Assembly (NCBI GenBank): GCA_026225945.1
Contig: JAMJFZ010000692.1
Span: 62,001-126,000, forward strand
Origin: Cricetomys ansorgei
Lineage: Eukaryota; Chordata; Mammalia; Rodentia; Nesomyidae
Length of the DNA stretch: 64,000 bases
Reading direction: 5' to 3'
The notes under the pieces were generated by a model. The model did not search any database. It saw only the letters and a program-made list of their open reading frames with translations, and was not told the DNA's origin. Made by a program: the position numbers and the translations under genes. Positions 50,381 through 61,510 of this stretch are shown piece by piece. The stretch's first letter is position 1; every line of letters begins with the position of its first letter.

Positions 50381-50720
50381 CGAATCATTTATAGCTGTTT
50401 GCCAAAATACCTGTTTTTATCACTTTTTAATTCACCTGTTTTATCAGCTCTGTCCTTGATAGCAAAGTCTAGAGCATTGCTGTCTTTAGCTTCAGGCACT
50501 GCCTGCTTTAATCTCCCTGAGGGTGTGTTAATCCATTGCTGATAAGAAATTGTTGGCTCCTGTTTTCTGTGGTAGACACTCAAGCCAAGCCCCCTAGGGA
50601 GTTTTCCCCACAGCAAAGAATTACCTTGAATATCTGTTACAGATCTACATTTATTAAACCAATGTCTGCCTTTTCTCGCTTATCATGGGAGAAGACATAA
50701 TTTCTAGGATCTGTTTGTCT

Positions 50721-50762
50721 ACAGTCCTTTTTAAAATGACCTGACTTTCCACAACCAAAACA
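50721..50762 (-). other. nucleocapsid zinc knuckle of the ERV
   Basis: Fourteen codons with the pattern C-x2-C-x4-H-x4-C (CFGCGKSGHFKKDC), the Gag RNA-binding knuckle. It lies in a different frame from the open segment just upstream (50731-50946), showing a nearby frameshift. Confidence 0.8.
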
Positions 50763-50989
50763 TCTGACTTTTTGATTTTTTAATACCTTGAATAATCGCT
50801 TGTGCAATCATAGTGGCATTGTAAGCACTGGATCCAATATCAGCAGTAATTTTAATCCATTGATCCAAAGAAGTTGTTTTTAATGGCCTTTTTGCCTTTT
50901 GGCATTCTGAATTAGCATTTTCAAATGCCAGAGATTTAATTAACACTTCCCTTGCTTCTGAGTCTGAAATTGTCTTATGGACAGCGTAA

Positions 50990-51759
50990 GTCAGAAGTCA
51001 ATCTCTGTAAAAAATCAGTGTATGGCTCGTTTGAGCCTTGCATGATTTTAGTAAATGACTCAGACATTTTCCTGGCTCTTCACCTTTATCCCAAGCATTA
51101 AAGCCGCTGTATGACATTGTGCCAAAATATTATCATCAAACTGGATCTGCACTTCCAATTCAGCATATTGACCTTCACCTATCAACTGATCTGAGAATAT
51201 TAATGCCTCTAGCTCGGTTACGTTGTTCTATTACCAAAGCTTCTTCTCTCCACCATGTCAGCCATTGTAACTGAGGACCGGCTTCTAATACAGCTTTTGC
51301 CAAGTCCCTCCAATCTCTAGGAATGGCTCGGTGTTGAACAGCCCAGTTGTTCACTATCTGTTTTACATAAGGAAAGTGCATTCCATAGGCTACTATTGCC
51401 TCTTTAAATCTCTTTAAATCTAGCATTTCTGTAGGTTGCCATCCAAGTTCATCATAGCCCTGTGGATGTCTTTCATCAGCGGGCATCCTGTACACACTTA
51501 CTGGATAAACCATAGTTGGTTTTCTTAAAATCTGTGGCTGCCACATTTCATTATAGTGTGGCAGCCACAGTATAGTGGCTCCCAGCCACAGAGCAGTAGG
51601 CTCTGAATTCTCTGACTGAGCTAGGCTTTTACTTCCTTCCATCAAGCGTTCTAATTTTGCTACCAATGCTTGCAATCTCACATTCCACTTCTCATCCATT
51701 TCTTTACTTAAGGCTGCTTCTTGTGAGAAGGAAGTAGATTCTGCTTTTCTTTCTACCAT
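50990..51759 (-). pseudogene. gag: ERV gag capsid, broken
   Basis: An open stretch of 194 codons (51759 to 51175) includes a coiled N-terminal part, YPVSVYRMP and LDLKRFKEAIVAYG, then WRDLAKAVLEAG, the N-terminal capsid pattern of betaretrovirus-like Gag. Beyond a stop at 51175 the C-terminal capsid continues in a shifted frame with the major homology region (pattern Q-G-x2-E-P-Y-x-D-F-x2-R-L) at about 51000-51045. Truncated and not functional as Gag. Confidence 0.75.
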
Positions 51760-51816
51760 TTTAAAATTTTCTGATTTTGCTCTGAATTTATCTCCTGTAT
51801 CTACGTCAACTTCTCG

Positions 51817-52248
51817 TTAAGGGCTACATATCCCTTTTCCTTCTGCACTGACAGTTTTCTTTGATAGAGCACAGTATATCATGATGGCTATTGATAATAC
51901 AATGTGAAATACCAGAATAACAAAAACCATAATCTGTATTATGCCAGTTTCAGTTAAAGTATTTATCTCTTTATCTACTGCTTTCATTCCTAAAACATCC
52001 ATAACAAAACCATACAGAGCCCAAGTGCCCAGTGTCATAATATTTTCCATTTTTAACACAGAAAAATTTTCTTTTCCACTCTTACTTATCCTCTCCTTCC
52101 TTAGGACTTCTGTGTATTTTTCTTTTATTACTTCTTTCTTTCTTACTGTGGCTCCCACTTCCCAAGGAGCATTCTCCTTATTACCTTCTCTTCTTACAGA
52201 AGGTCTACAAATCTGTGGTTCCTTTCTTGGAACTTTAGTAATATGCAC
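51817..52248 (-). pseudogene. ERV 5' open frame with a membrane segment, in frame with gag
   Basis: 143 codons between the 5' LTR leader and the capsid. The N-terminal half is highly charged (many K, R and E). A hydrophobic stretch of about 24 residues (IIQIMVFVILVFHIVLSIAI...) lies near residues 104-127. It ends at TAA and the same frame then stays open into the capsid ORF, so it may be the N-terminal part of an ancestral Gag split by one stop. IAP Gag is known to carry an N-terminal membrane-targeting segment, which makes that reading plausible. I do not recognise the protein itself. Confidence 0.5.
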
Positions 52249-52249
52249 C

Positions 52250-52728
52250 TGTGTGCACTTTTTCTTTATTTCTGTCTCTTTCTCTCCAGCTCTCCTCTTT
52301 CCATAGGAGGCCTTACTCTTTTTTATTGATTTATCGTGTATCTGCTACACTTCTCCTCTGTCTTACGCACTGCTCAGCTACATTGTCTCCTGAGGTGAGA
52401 AGAATTAGTAATTACCTTTAAGCTGCTTCTTTCTCTCTTTCTCATTCTCTTTTTTATTTCTTACTCTCTGCTTTTAAACTGAATATTCTTTCTTTCTCTT
52501 AACTTCACTCATTTATTAACTGCCTTTTATTTTGAGTTTACTTTACCTTTCCTGTGTCTTCTTTCTTCTTTTCTCCTTTTCTCTGCCTTGGCTCTTGCTG
52601 TCCCGTGTTGTCTGTCCTTTCCTGGTAGACTCTGCGACTGGACTCTCCTGTCCTGCGTTGTCTCTCTTTTCTTGTTTGTCTTCTTTCTTCTTTTCTTCTT
52701 TTCTCAGCCTTTTCCTTGTGTATCCTTG
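52250..52728 (-). other. purine-rich leader of the ERV
   Basis: The plus strand is strongly C/T-rich, so the viral strand is A/G-rich. It lies between the primer-binding-like site and the first open frame. No protein is supported. Confidence 0.45.
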
Positions 52729-52746
52729 CCACTCGTTGGTGCACCA
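52729..52746 (-). other. candidate primer-binding site of the ERV
   Basis: On the minus strand, TGGTGCACCAACGAGTGG begins two bases after the 5' LTR end. A TGG start is expected because tRNAs end in CCA. I could not assign the tRNA. Confidence 0.5.
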
Positions 52747-52748
52747 AA

Positions 52749-53182
52749 TGTTAAATTATCATTCGGGCACTTAATGAGAGTCCACCAGTGAATTTTCCAA
52801 TGCTCTTTATTAATCACAAATCATGTCAAATCTCGGGATTCTATACCTGGGCCACTAGGCAGAGAGCTCACTCCAAGGCTTCCTCACCCCATGCTCTCTT
52901 CTTCATTCTCTTCCTGCTCCCTAGCTGCTTCTTCTCTCTCTCCTGTCCTTTTCTCCCTGCACTTGCCCTAATTCATTTTTATTCCAAATCCTCTCTGTCT
53001 CCACCCAGCCCTCCAATATACAAATCAATGGAGCCTAACGTTCATCTGCCTTAGGGCTAAGGAATGTCCTATTCATGAGGAGAGCTGGATAGCCAGTCCT
53101 TTGTTTACTGGTAGGAAGTGAATCATTTACGTGCTTCAAGAACAGCTTACTGGAACATTATCCATAACTAAAATCTCCCACA
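52749..53182 (-). repeat. 5' LTR of the intron 4 ERV
   Basis: 434 bp, TG...CA on the minus strand, with an intact AATAAA signal (complement of 'tttatt' near 52806). Partner of 47702-48137. Confidence 0.88.
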
Positions 53183-53236
53183 ATCATCATCATCATCATC
53201 ATCATCATTATCATCATCATCATCATCATCATCATA
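53183..53236 (+). repeat. expanded (ATC)n microsatellite at the ERV insertion site
   Basis: About 17 ATC/CAT units with one ATT interruption. The homologous place has only about 3-4 units in copies B (15980) and C (31977) and about 5 on the left side of the ERV in D. Confidence 0.9.
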
Positions 53237-53379
53237 GCTCTTCTGGGACTCATCTAAATACCCAGAGGGAAAATAAATATCAACTATTGTCCTGTTGTCT
53301 TATACTCCTGCTTGACTATTTATTTTCAAATCTGTTCATTCATTTCTTAGCATGAATGTAGTAGCTATTTCAGTATCCT

Positions 53380-53770
53380 CTTCTGTATAGTTTTCCATCA
53401 ACTTGACACAATCTAGAGTCACCTGTAAACAGGCAAGCTCCATTGAGAAATTGCCCTCACAAGGTCCACAGGTATGTATGCCTCTCCTGAATTTCCCTGA
53501 CTGATTAAAAGGAGGGGGCTTAGCTGCTTTTGGTTATGTTACCCCTGGTCAGGTGGCACTGGAAACTAAAGAATCAAGATTAGCAAGCCATGATTGGCAA
53601 GCCAATGAAGACACTTCTTCATGGCCTCTGACAGTAACTGCATCCAGGTTCTGCCTTGAGTTCCTGCCCTGAACTCCATGGATGATCCACGGTAAATCAT
53701 AGGACGAATATAAAATTTACTCCTCATGTTGAATTTTCTCATTTTTCATGACAGTTATAGAAACCTGAAG
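53380..53770 (+). mobile_element. URR1-like DNA transposon fragment in intron 4 of copy D
   Basis: Homologous to the intron 4 elements of B and C; 'catcaacttgacacaatcta' at its start and 'catggcctctgacagtaact' within. Confidence 0.55.
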
Positions 53771-54582
53771 ACAGCATATTTTCTGCCAATGTTACAGATC
53801 ACAAGACAAGACTTACTTGATCTTATGCTTTGAAAATCTGAGTCCATGGAATGTTGGTTGTTTATGTTCAGGCCTCTGACTCGGAAGAATTTCATCTTGC
53901 AACTGAGTAGATGTGTTAATTATTGTTTTGCTGCAGGAAAACAAAGACAACACCTTACAAAGAAATGTCAGGCAAGACTGCCTATCTCACAGTTTAGAGA
54001 GCGTTCCTCCACTGCAGGAAGCCTGACGTACAGGAGATCTAGACAGCAGGTCACACACCACCCACACTCACAGAACAGACAGGGATGAATGCTACTGTTC
54101 CTCTTCTTCACTACTGTTCATTTCCTCTGGAACCACAACCAATAAATTGGAGTCACCCACATATAGGGAGGGTCTTCGTCACTCAAGTGCCCTAATGTAG
54201 AAAAGGTCTCACACTAATGCTCAAGATTTGTTTCAACTGTGATTTGAACCCTGTCAAGTTGACACGATTAAGAATCACCATGAAATCAAACCTCCTCTGC
54301 TCAGTAGCCAAAGCCCATGGAAAAATGGGTGGAAAGTCCTAAAACGCTCTTCGTGGACACATTAGCAAAGACCAATCCTTCCTTCTTTACCTCACCACAT
54401 AGTCTCTTCAAAATGTTACAACAAAGTCTTTGTATTAGGTCCAGTCGTGGTCCACATAAACCTATGTATTATGTATGCTAGTAGTAAGGACATATCTTCA
54501 TTTAAAGATATTAGAATTAGAAAATAAATTGTTATTTTTTAAGAACATTTGACCTATTGGAGATTCATTTCACTACTCTCAG

Positions 54583-54706
54583 ATTCCTCGGTCTGTGTGC
54601 AGTGAGAGCTGTCACCCAGGATTCCGGAAAACCTCCCAGGAGGGAAAGGCTGCCTGTTGCTTTGACTGCACTCCTTGCCCAGAGAATGAGATTTCCAATG
54701 AGACAG
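54583..54706 (+). CDS. V2R copy D exon 5
   Basis: 124 bp, open. SVCSESCHPGFRK and CCFDCTPCPEN; all six linker cysteines kept. Donor gtaagt. Confidence 0.88.
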
Positions 54707-55309
54707 GTAAGTGTCAATCATGCTGAAATTGTTCCCACCTGCCCACATCTGCAGTATCTAAGCAAATGGAAAACATCTGTAAAAGAACTACAGAGACAGT
54801 CCTCTTCCTTGCAGTCGTTACTAAATCACGGGTCATAGTTCATTTTCTTTCCTCATGATATGAAAGAGAGTGAACTTAATGCTTGCTTTATGTTCGTGAT
54901 CCATGCTGGGCAGGACTGGCTAGGCAAGGCTACAGAAAACCTGTCTTTGCACTCTGGAGTAGTATGCTTATTACACAGTGGGCATTAAGAGATACCACAC
55001 TGAGTACCAACTCTTCATGGTTTTCTCCTCTATATTCTTATAGCTCTTTATGACTACAACAAAAAATAGGTTATACAATAAAATCAAGATTTGTAATGAG
55101 GAAGAAGTAGTCACATGCTGAGGTTTATCAGGTAAAAAAGTAGAAGCCTTATATGAGTTCAGAATGATTCTCTAGAAAATGCACCTACATTTGTACCAGA
55201 AAGAAAAGAAAAAAGGTTTCAGATCAGAGGAAAATTAACTAATTCTGGAAAGTGGCTTCAGGTGAAGTGAACCTGAGCATGTACTCATGAGCAAATTCAT
55301 TTTTTCCAG

Positions 55310-56232
55310 ATACAGACCAGTGTGTGAAGTGTCCAGAAAGTCACTATGCAAACACAGAGAAGAGCCATTGCCTCCAGAAGACTGTGACCTTTCTGACCTA
55401 CAGTGACCCCTTAGGGAAGGCTCTCACATCCATGTCTCTGGGATTCTCCTCCCTCACCACTGTTGTGCTCATGATTTTTCTGAGGCACAGAGAAACGCCC
55501 ATTGTCAAGGCCAATAATCGGTCTCTCAGTTACATCTTGCTCATCACCCTCACCTTCTGTTTCCTCTGTCCTTTAATATACATTGGTCGTCCTAACACAG
55601 CCACCTGTATCCTGCAGCAGAACGCATTTGGGCTTCTGTTCACTGTGGCTCTCTCCACTGTGTTGGCCAAAACTCTGACTGTAGTCATGGCCTTCAGAGC
55701 CACTGCTCTAGGAAGCATGATGAGATGGTTAATGGTATCAAGAGCTTCTAACAAAATCATCCCTCTCTGCACCACTATCCAGCTCCTTCTCTCCGGAATG
55801 TGGCTGGCAAACTCTCCTCCCTTCCTCGACACAGATGCTCACTCTGAACACGGACACATCATCATCATGTGCAACAAGGGCTCCCCTCTTGCCTTCTACT
55901 CTGTCCTGGGATACCTGGGACTCCTGGCCCTAGGGAGCTACACTATGGCTTTCCTGTCCAGGAATCTGCCTGACACCTTCAATGAAGCCAAGTTCCTGGC
56001 TTTCAGCATGCTGGTGTTCTGCAGTGTCTGGCTCACCTTCCTCCCTGTCTACCACAGCACCAAGGGGAAGGTCATGGTGGCTCTGGAAGTCTTCTCCATC
56101 TTGGCTTCCAGTGCAGGCCTCCTGGGCCTCATCTTTGCCCCTAAGTGCTACATCATATTACTGAGGCCAGATCTGAATTCCGTTGATCACATAAGGAGCA
56201 AAACAGATTCTAGGAGAAAAAAACCCTCTTAA
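55310..56232 (+). CDS. V2R copy D exon 6 (seven-transmembrane domain)
   Basis: Acceptor 'tttttccag', TAA stop at 56230-56232. Seven helices, all motifs of copy A kept. Private changes include ALTSMSLGF and IIPLCTTIQLL. Open despite the broken exon 1. Confidence 0.9.
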
Positions 56233-56289
56233 AACTCAGCTCATACAGGATTCCTATCCCTGATTACTAGGGATCCTTACTAGTCTCCC

Positions 56290-58029
56290 TCATAGATTAA
56301 TGTTTTGTTCCTACTACAGTAGGTCTCCCTATTGGACCCAATTGTCTCCCAATCTCAAAGTCTCTCCATATATTTCCTCTTCTATCCCTCTTGCCCCCTC
56401 TCCCCCTCCTCTCCCATTCTTATGCCCTCCCACCCTACTTGCACCATCTGTTCAATTTCCACCCTACCGTCGAGATTCCAGTGTTCTAACTGGGACACCT
56501 CTTGTTGGGTAGTCTTTCTATGTCTGTGGATACATGCACCTTTCTCCTCTGCTCCCCAGGTAGTATACAAGTGAGCACACACCACATTTTTCTTTCTGTG
56601 ACTGTTTACGCATTCAGCATGATTTTTTCCAATTGCTTTCATTGGCCTGAAATTTTCAAATAGTCATTTTTTGAGTTGCGGAGTGGTACTCCATTGTGTA
56701 AATGTACCATAATTTCTTTACCCGTCGTTCATTTGAGGGCATCTAGGTGATTTCCAGTGTCAGGCTCTATGGATAAAGCTGCTAGGAACATAGTTAAGCA
56801 AATGCCCTTCTGGAAGGATGGAGAGTCTTTTGGATATAACGAATGGTACAGATGGATTTGTGAGAGATCAATCTCCAATTTCCTAAGGAATCACATATTA
56901 ACTTCCGCAGTGGCTGTACCAGTTTGCAATCCATCCAGCAATGAAAGAGTGTTCTTCTTGCTGCACATCCTCACCAGCCTGAGCTGTCCTTTGAGTTATT
57001 CATCTTTTTAATCAGTTAATCATTCTGACAGGTGCAAAATATAATCACAATGTGGTTTTGACTTGCATGGCCCAAATAGCTAAGGATATTGAACATTTCT
57101 TTAGGTGTTTCTCAGCCTTTGAGAGTGCTCTTTTCAGAATTCTTTGTTTAAATATATATACCATCTTTTAATGGATGATTTGCTTTTGTGATGACTGGTT
57201 TCTTGAGTTCCTTATATATTTTGGATATTAGTCTTCTATTGAAAGTGGAGTTGGTGAAAAAGTTTTCCCATTCTGTAGGCTGCTGTTTTGTCTTACTGAC
57301 ATTGTTCTTTCCTTACAGACAATGTTCGCTTTCATGAGGTCCCGTTTATTAATCATTAATCTTAGTGCCTGAACTATTGGTGTTCTGTCCATCTCCTCTG
57401 GCCAGGCAAGGTTTCCAGTTGTGAGACTGGGACACCATCCCTTTCACAAAAACACTGACTTATGGCTTATCTGCTCTGCAAGATCCTCTTTGATAATGGA
57501 AAGGCAGAACTCCATGCCAAAGGAGGGAACCCGGCCTGAAATTACAGGACAGGAGAGGAACTAGATACTGGATAACCAGGAGACGATTTCTAAATGATGC
57601 CCTGCTCTGCTCATAGATGGGTACCTAACCCACTTCTCACCAGGAGGTTTCCCTCATCAGCTGAGAGGAGCCTATTGAGAGGCCCAGGGTCAAAGACCCT
57701 GCAAAGATCGGGGAACCGCAGGGAGGAGGGAGAGGAGGGATGGCAGAAACCAGAGGGGCTGGGGACACCAGGAGAACAAGCCCTACATCATCAACTGACT
57801 AGCACTCTTAGGAACCCACAGAGACTGAAGCCATAGACACGGAACGTATAGTACTCCCTAAATACATCTGTGGCTCTCTAGACTGGCATCCTTGAAAAAC
57901 TCCTACAGGGTGCAGTCCAGGTGTCTCTGATAATTTTCCAGTCCTTGAGACCCTTTTTCACCAGCTTGACTGCCTGGTGCTGGGATTGGTTCCTGGCTCA
58001 TTCCATCATGCTATGCCATGCTCTGATTG
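56290..58029. mobile_element. L1 fragments between copies D and E, truncated at the exon 1 junction
   Basis: Same antisense ORF2 piece (to about 57420) followed by sense 3' UTR as in the A-B interval (2756-4690). The sense part stops abruptly at about 58029, where it joins the last bases of a V2R exon 1. Confidence 0.7.
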
Positions 58030-58044
58030 TGACTGGGAATTCAA
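58030..58044 (+). pseudogene. V2R copy E exon 1 remnant
   Basis: 'gactgggaattcaa' followed by gtaagt matches the 3' end of copy C exon 1 (ends 23892). The sequence to its left is L1. Confidence 0.85.
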
Positions 58045-58847
58045 GTAAGTTTCTTTTCATTTATTACATATCAAAATGGGCATTCGTGTACCAGAGAAAG
58101 TGTTGGTTCAAACACATGCCCTATTTTGATTTTCCCTGTCTACCACCCCTAGATGTCTGCTGTAAATTGTCTGCTCATTAACTCGTCTAGTTCTATCAAA
58201 GGGGAAGATGCCTAGGGATTTCATTCATTCGACTTCCCATGTCTGACACTGGACATTTACCCAGCTTCTCTATCATGTCACGAGTCCTTGAAATATGAAT
58301 GTTTTCATCGTTAGCTCTGCTGGAGAAGGATAATATAATAAAATGATTTCTAGAGGTCTAGCTGTGCTCCTATAGAAAAGGATGATGCCATGGGGATTGG
58401 TCAGCACGGATTTCCTCACTGGAGGCTGGAGCGATCAGTGTGGCCTGTGTCAGCTGCTGCTGCAGACATTGGAGCGTGATGTTAGCATCACACTCTGGGA
58501 CTTGCTCTCTCCTTATTAATGCATTCACCTGTGATTTAGTGTATGTTTGTCTTCTACTATTTCATCTCAGTAAATTATATCAGGTTTACGTGTTTCCTTA
58601 AAGTTTGCAATAAGTATTTTCTGATTATAATGAATGTGTTCATTGCACACATTGATGGTCATGAAGATGTTGAAGGGGTGATTTTTTGGGCAGTCTCTGC
58701 TGTTCCTACTTAAGGAGTACTATTGGACAAGTTTGCTTAGTATTTCTTTGGTATTCATTAGGTAAATTTACACTTGTTAGTATATGAAGTTAATAAGGAG
58801 TATTTTATCTTAGGAAGAGATTCCTAAAGCTGAGGGACCCAAACAAA

Positions 58848-58848
<1 letters not shown>

Positions 58849-58895
<47 letters not shown>

Positions 58896-58897
58896 TG

Positions 58898-58932
<35 letters not shown>

Positions 58933-58942
58933 ATATATACAT
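58849..58942 (+). repeat. (GT)n(AT)n microsatellite in intron 1 of copy E
   Basis: A short GT run followed by about 80 bp of alternating TA with few interruptions. B, C and D have only 10-20 bp of AT repeat at the same place (7385, 24705, 38492). Confidence 0.9.
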
Positions 58943-60419
58943 ATCAATTCTGGAGTGAGGGAAAAGGAATATGTGTTATGTATGTTCAGAAAGAAGTTTG
59001 GAGAAAATGTTTCCACATTACTAAAAATGTACACAGGTGTTCTGAGGCATGACTGTCAAGGTGGCAGTATTATGTCTTTACTAAATGTGCTTGTGGAGTA
59101 AGGCAGTAACTCAGAGACAGAGAGTGAGAGAAAGGTTTCACGGTGAAAATCACCTGACGTTAACGCTCTCTTAAGAGAGGTAGCCCTTAATTGGTGAATC
59201 AAAGACAGCCACAATCACACAGTGTGCTATCTAGATGAAATATACCATGGCAGATTTGATCGGACTCAGGTGTCATATTTGCCTTTAAGGGTGAATACAA
59301 AGTTGTCTTCCATGGTGCAGAGTGTTTCTGCACCTTGCATGCTGAAAATAAATTCCACCTAACAGACAATTCTTCATGTTCCTCCTTGTCCTGCTGTCTT
59401 GTCACGCTAGAACAGCATGCACCAGTGTGTATCCCACCTCAGAATATGACAGCCGATACCTGGAACAAACACATTTACAAGAGATTTCAGTGGCTGGCAT
59501 GTCCAATGTGCATGAGAGAAAGGCATTTTAAAGAAAGATTTCACATGTACTGGAGTAAAAAATGAAATCAAGATAAGTTTGTAGCTAGGAAGATTTTCCC
59601 CATAAATATTATTTAACACATTTGATCTATGCAGTACATTTTCCAAATACACTATTTGTAGAGAAGGGAGTCCATGAAGGAATATATTCTTCAAGGCTGA
59701 AAACTACTTTTCTGCTTTTCATTAAATCTTTGTCGTAGTTGTGCAAGGCTATGTATGCTGACTTTGTGGAAAAGATTTTTCTTTCTCCCCAGCTAAACTT
59801 ACTCACACTATAAATCTAGCTGCATAGATATACTTTTCTTAATTCTTTCAAGTACCTCGGATCACATTATATACGGCTAACATTGTCTTCCAGGACACAA
59901 ATTTTTTCTGTGATTCAATTTTCCAGTTGGATTTTACTCGCCTGTTACCATAATAAGGGAGATGGCAAATGGACGGTGGATAGGCACATAATTGTCACAT
60001 ATACATACATCATCTGATGTAAGCAAATTACTGTAAATAATTACATTGTTCAGGCTGGTGCACATTTTAAAGTCTTTTCTGCATGATGGCAGACATCCAA
60101 CCAGCTATCCAATCTGATATAAAATAATTACACCAGATTCTCTTGTTGTATGTAGGAGTACTTTTTCTTCATATTGACTGAAAATATCTCGGGTGACCTA
60201 TCAGAATTGTTTTCCATCAATTACATGTTCATTATATGCCAGGGTCATGATAACCTGAGATTTTAATATTTTTTCTATTTTACTGAATTTATTTCTTTAA
60301 TTGAGTATTTGAATGTTAACACATATAAATCTGCTGTTGGTGGTGGTGTTTTTATTTTGTTTGTTTTGTTTTGGGTTGTTTTTTGTCTTTTATGGTTTTC
60401 TTGGATGAAAGGCATTTTA

Positions 60420-60898
60420 TTTTTCTTCTTTTATATATTTCATGTTAACACCCCTCCTACCTTCCCTCCGTCCCTCCCAGCTCCCTAATCCTCCCTTCTC
60501 CTCTTATTATATATCCTCCCTATCCAAGTTGACTCATATCCCTTCCTCCCTTCTCCGCATAGAAGAGAGCCATCCACACCTGTGTCACCACACAAACAGA
60601 ACACAACAAATGGAAAAAGACCAGAAACAAGTCTCCACTTGGAGGGTGGATCAGGCAACACAGCTGGAGGAAATGGGTCCCAGGGGCAGGCAAATCATCA
60701 GAGAACACCCCCCATACACTGTAGCCTGCATGTTCTCTGCAAGAACCCCAATTCAGACGACCATATATCAGATCTAGGCTCCCTGTCTTCCACTGCAGGC
60801 TCTGAGGGACCCCACGATTGCTGATTCCTTGACTCAGTGGGGATGGCTCTCCAGATGTCCCCATCCATCTCTGGTCCTGAAATGCCTCGCCCCATCCC
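60420..60898 (-). mobile_element. truncated antisense L1 in intron 1 of copy E
   Basis: Matches the copy B L1 from its 3' end up to 'ccccatccc', then joins the LTR-like cassette ('gagggagtctggctaagcaa'). About 2.9 kb present in B are missing here. Confidence 0.6.
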
Positions 60899-61510
60899 AA
60901 TTGAGGGAGTCTGGCTAAGCAAGGCTGGGGAGCTCTGGAACTAGAGATTTCCATAGGAAAGCGCCCATGTGGGACTGTCGGGAACCCCACTCTCAGTAGG
61001 CTGCAGGGACCTCCAACCTGGCAGTGAAGCACAGAAGTACCCCAGCTAAGAAGAATGGCCCTAAGCTGGGCCCCTCACCCCTCTCCACACTTGACAAATA
61101 TGGGCAATAAAATCCCACCAATCATTGGCTACCCTGCGTGCCTATGCCACCTCAGGGACACTGTATAAAGAGCAGCCTTCTGGACTCTGCTCAGAGCAGG
61201 GAGGGGGTGAAGCTTTGGCTGCTGCCTTCCTTCCAAGTGGCGGCAACCACAGAAAGAAGAAGCTAGAAGAACACGTCAGCTGAGCCAGATGCAGGAAAAA
61301 ACACCTGAGCTTAGCCAGGGATATTCCCTTCGGAGCTGCAGCACTGAGGACACATTCCCCACCTCAGAGATGTGTGGTTCTGGCTTCCCGAATGTCAGGA
61401 GGCCCTTCCATTGGGGACACCTTCCACACCTCACAGCTGTATTGTCCTTGGGCTCTTGAATGCCAGGCCACTTTTAAATCTCTGTTAAACCTCAATAAAC
61501 CCTAACAATT
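60899..61510 (+). mobile_element. LTR-like cassette in intron 1 of copy E
   Basis: CCAAT ('caccaatcattgg'), TATAAA (61164-61169, preceded by 'ctg' instead of 'cta') and AATAAA (61494-61499). Retained although exon 1 and the upstream flank were deleted. Confidence 0.45.

Larger units (their letters stand above)
47702..53182 (-). mobile_element. degraded ERVK-class endogenous retrovirus in intron 4 of copy D, antisense to the gene
   Basis: Two LTRs (47702-48137 and 52749-53182) flank about 4.6 kb. On the minus strand the order is 5' LTR, primer-binding-like site, an ORF with a membrane segment, gag capsid, nucleocapsid zinc knuckle, protease, then about 1.5 kb without recognisable coding before a polypurine tract and the 3' LTR. 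Gag and protease are broken by frameshifts and stops. I find no reverse transcriptase YxDD motif, integrase or envelope, so most of pol and env is absent and the copy is not autonomous. Betaretrovirus-like capsid and protease features and a 6-bp target duplication support ERVK. The family name is not assigned; the cricetid mys-related and IAP-like groups are candidates. Confidence 0.85.
37470..56232 (+). pseudogene. V2R copy D, six exons, signal peptide frameshifted, retroviral insertion in intron 4
   Basis: Exons at 37470-37686, 45288-45579, 45944-46747, 47394-47621, 54583-54706 and 55310-56232. Exons 2-6 are open with normal lengths and phases. Exon 1 has two extra bases in the run after 'tggattttta' (around 37490), so translation from either upstream ATG (37446 or 37470) hits TAG at 37542-37544. 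The frame that continues into exon 2 is open back to a stop at 37385 but has no ATG. Intron 4 is 7.0 kb instead of 1.4 kb because of an antisense ERVK-type element, and intron 1 holds a solo LTR. By exon 3, D is closest to E. A 5' non-coding exon supplying another start could rescue the gene, but none is visible. Confidence 0.8.

Noticed and set aside
53131..53355. Histidine-rich frame over the ATC repeat
   Set aside because: Product of translating a microsatellite; no support for a gene.
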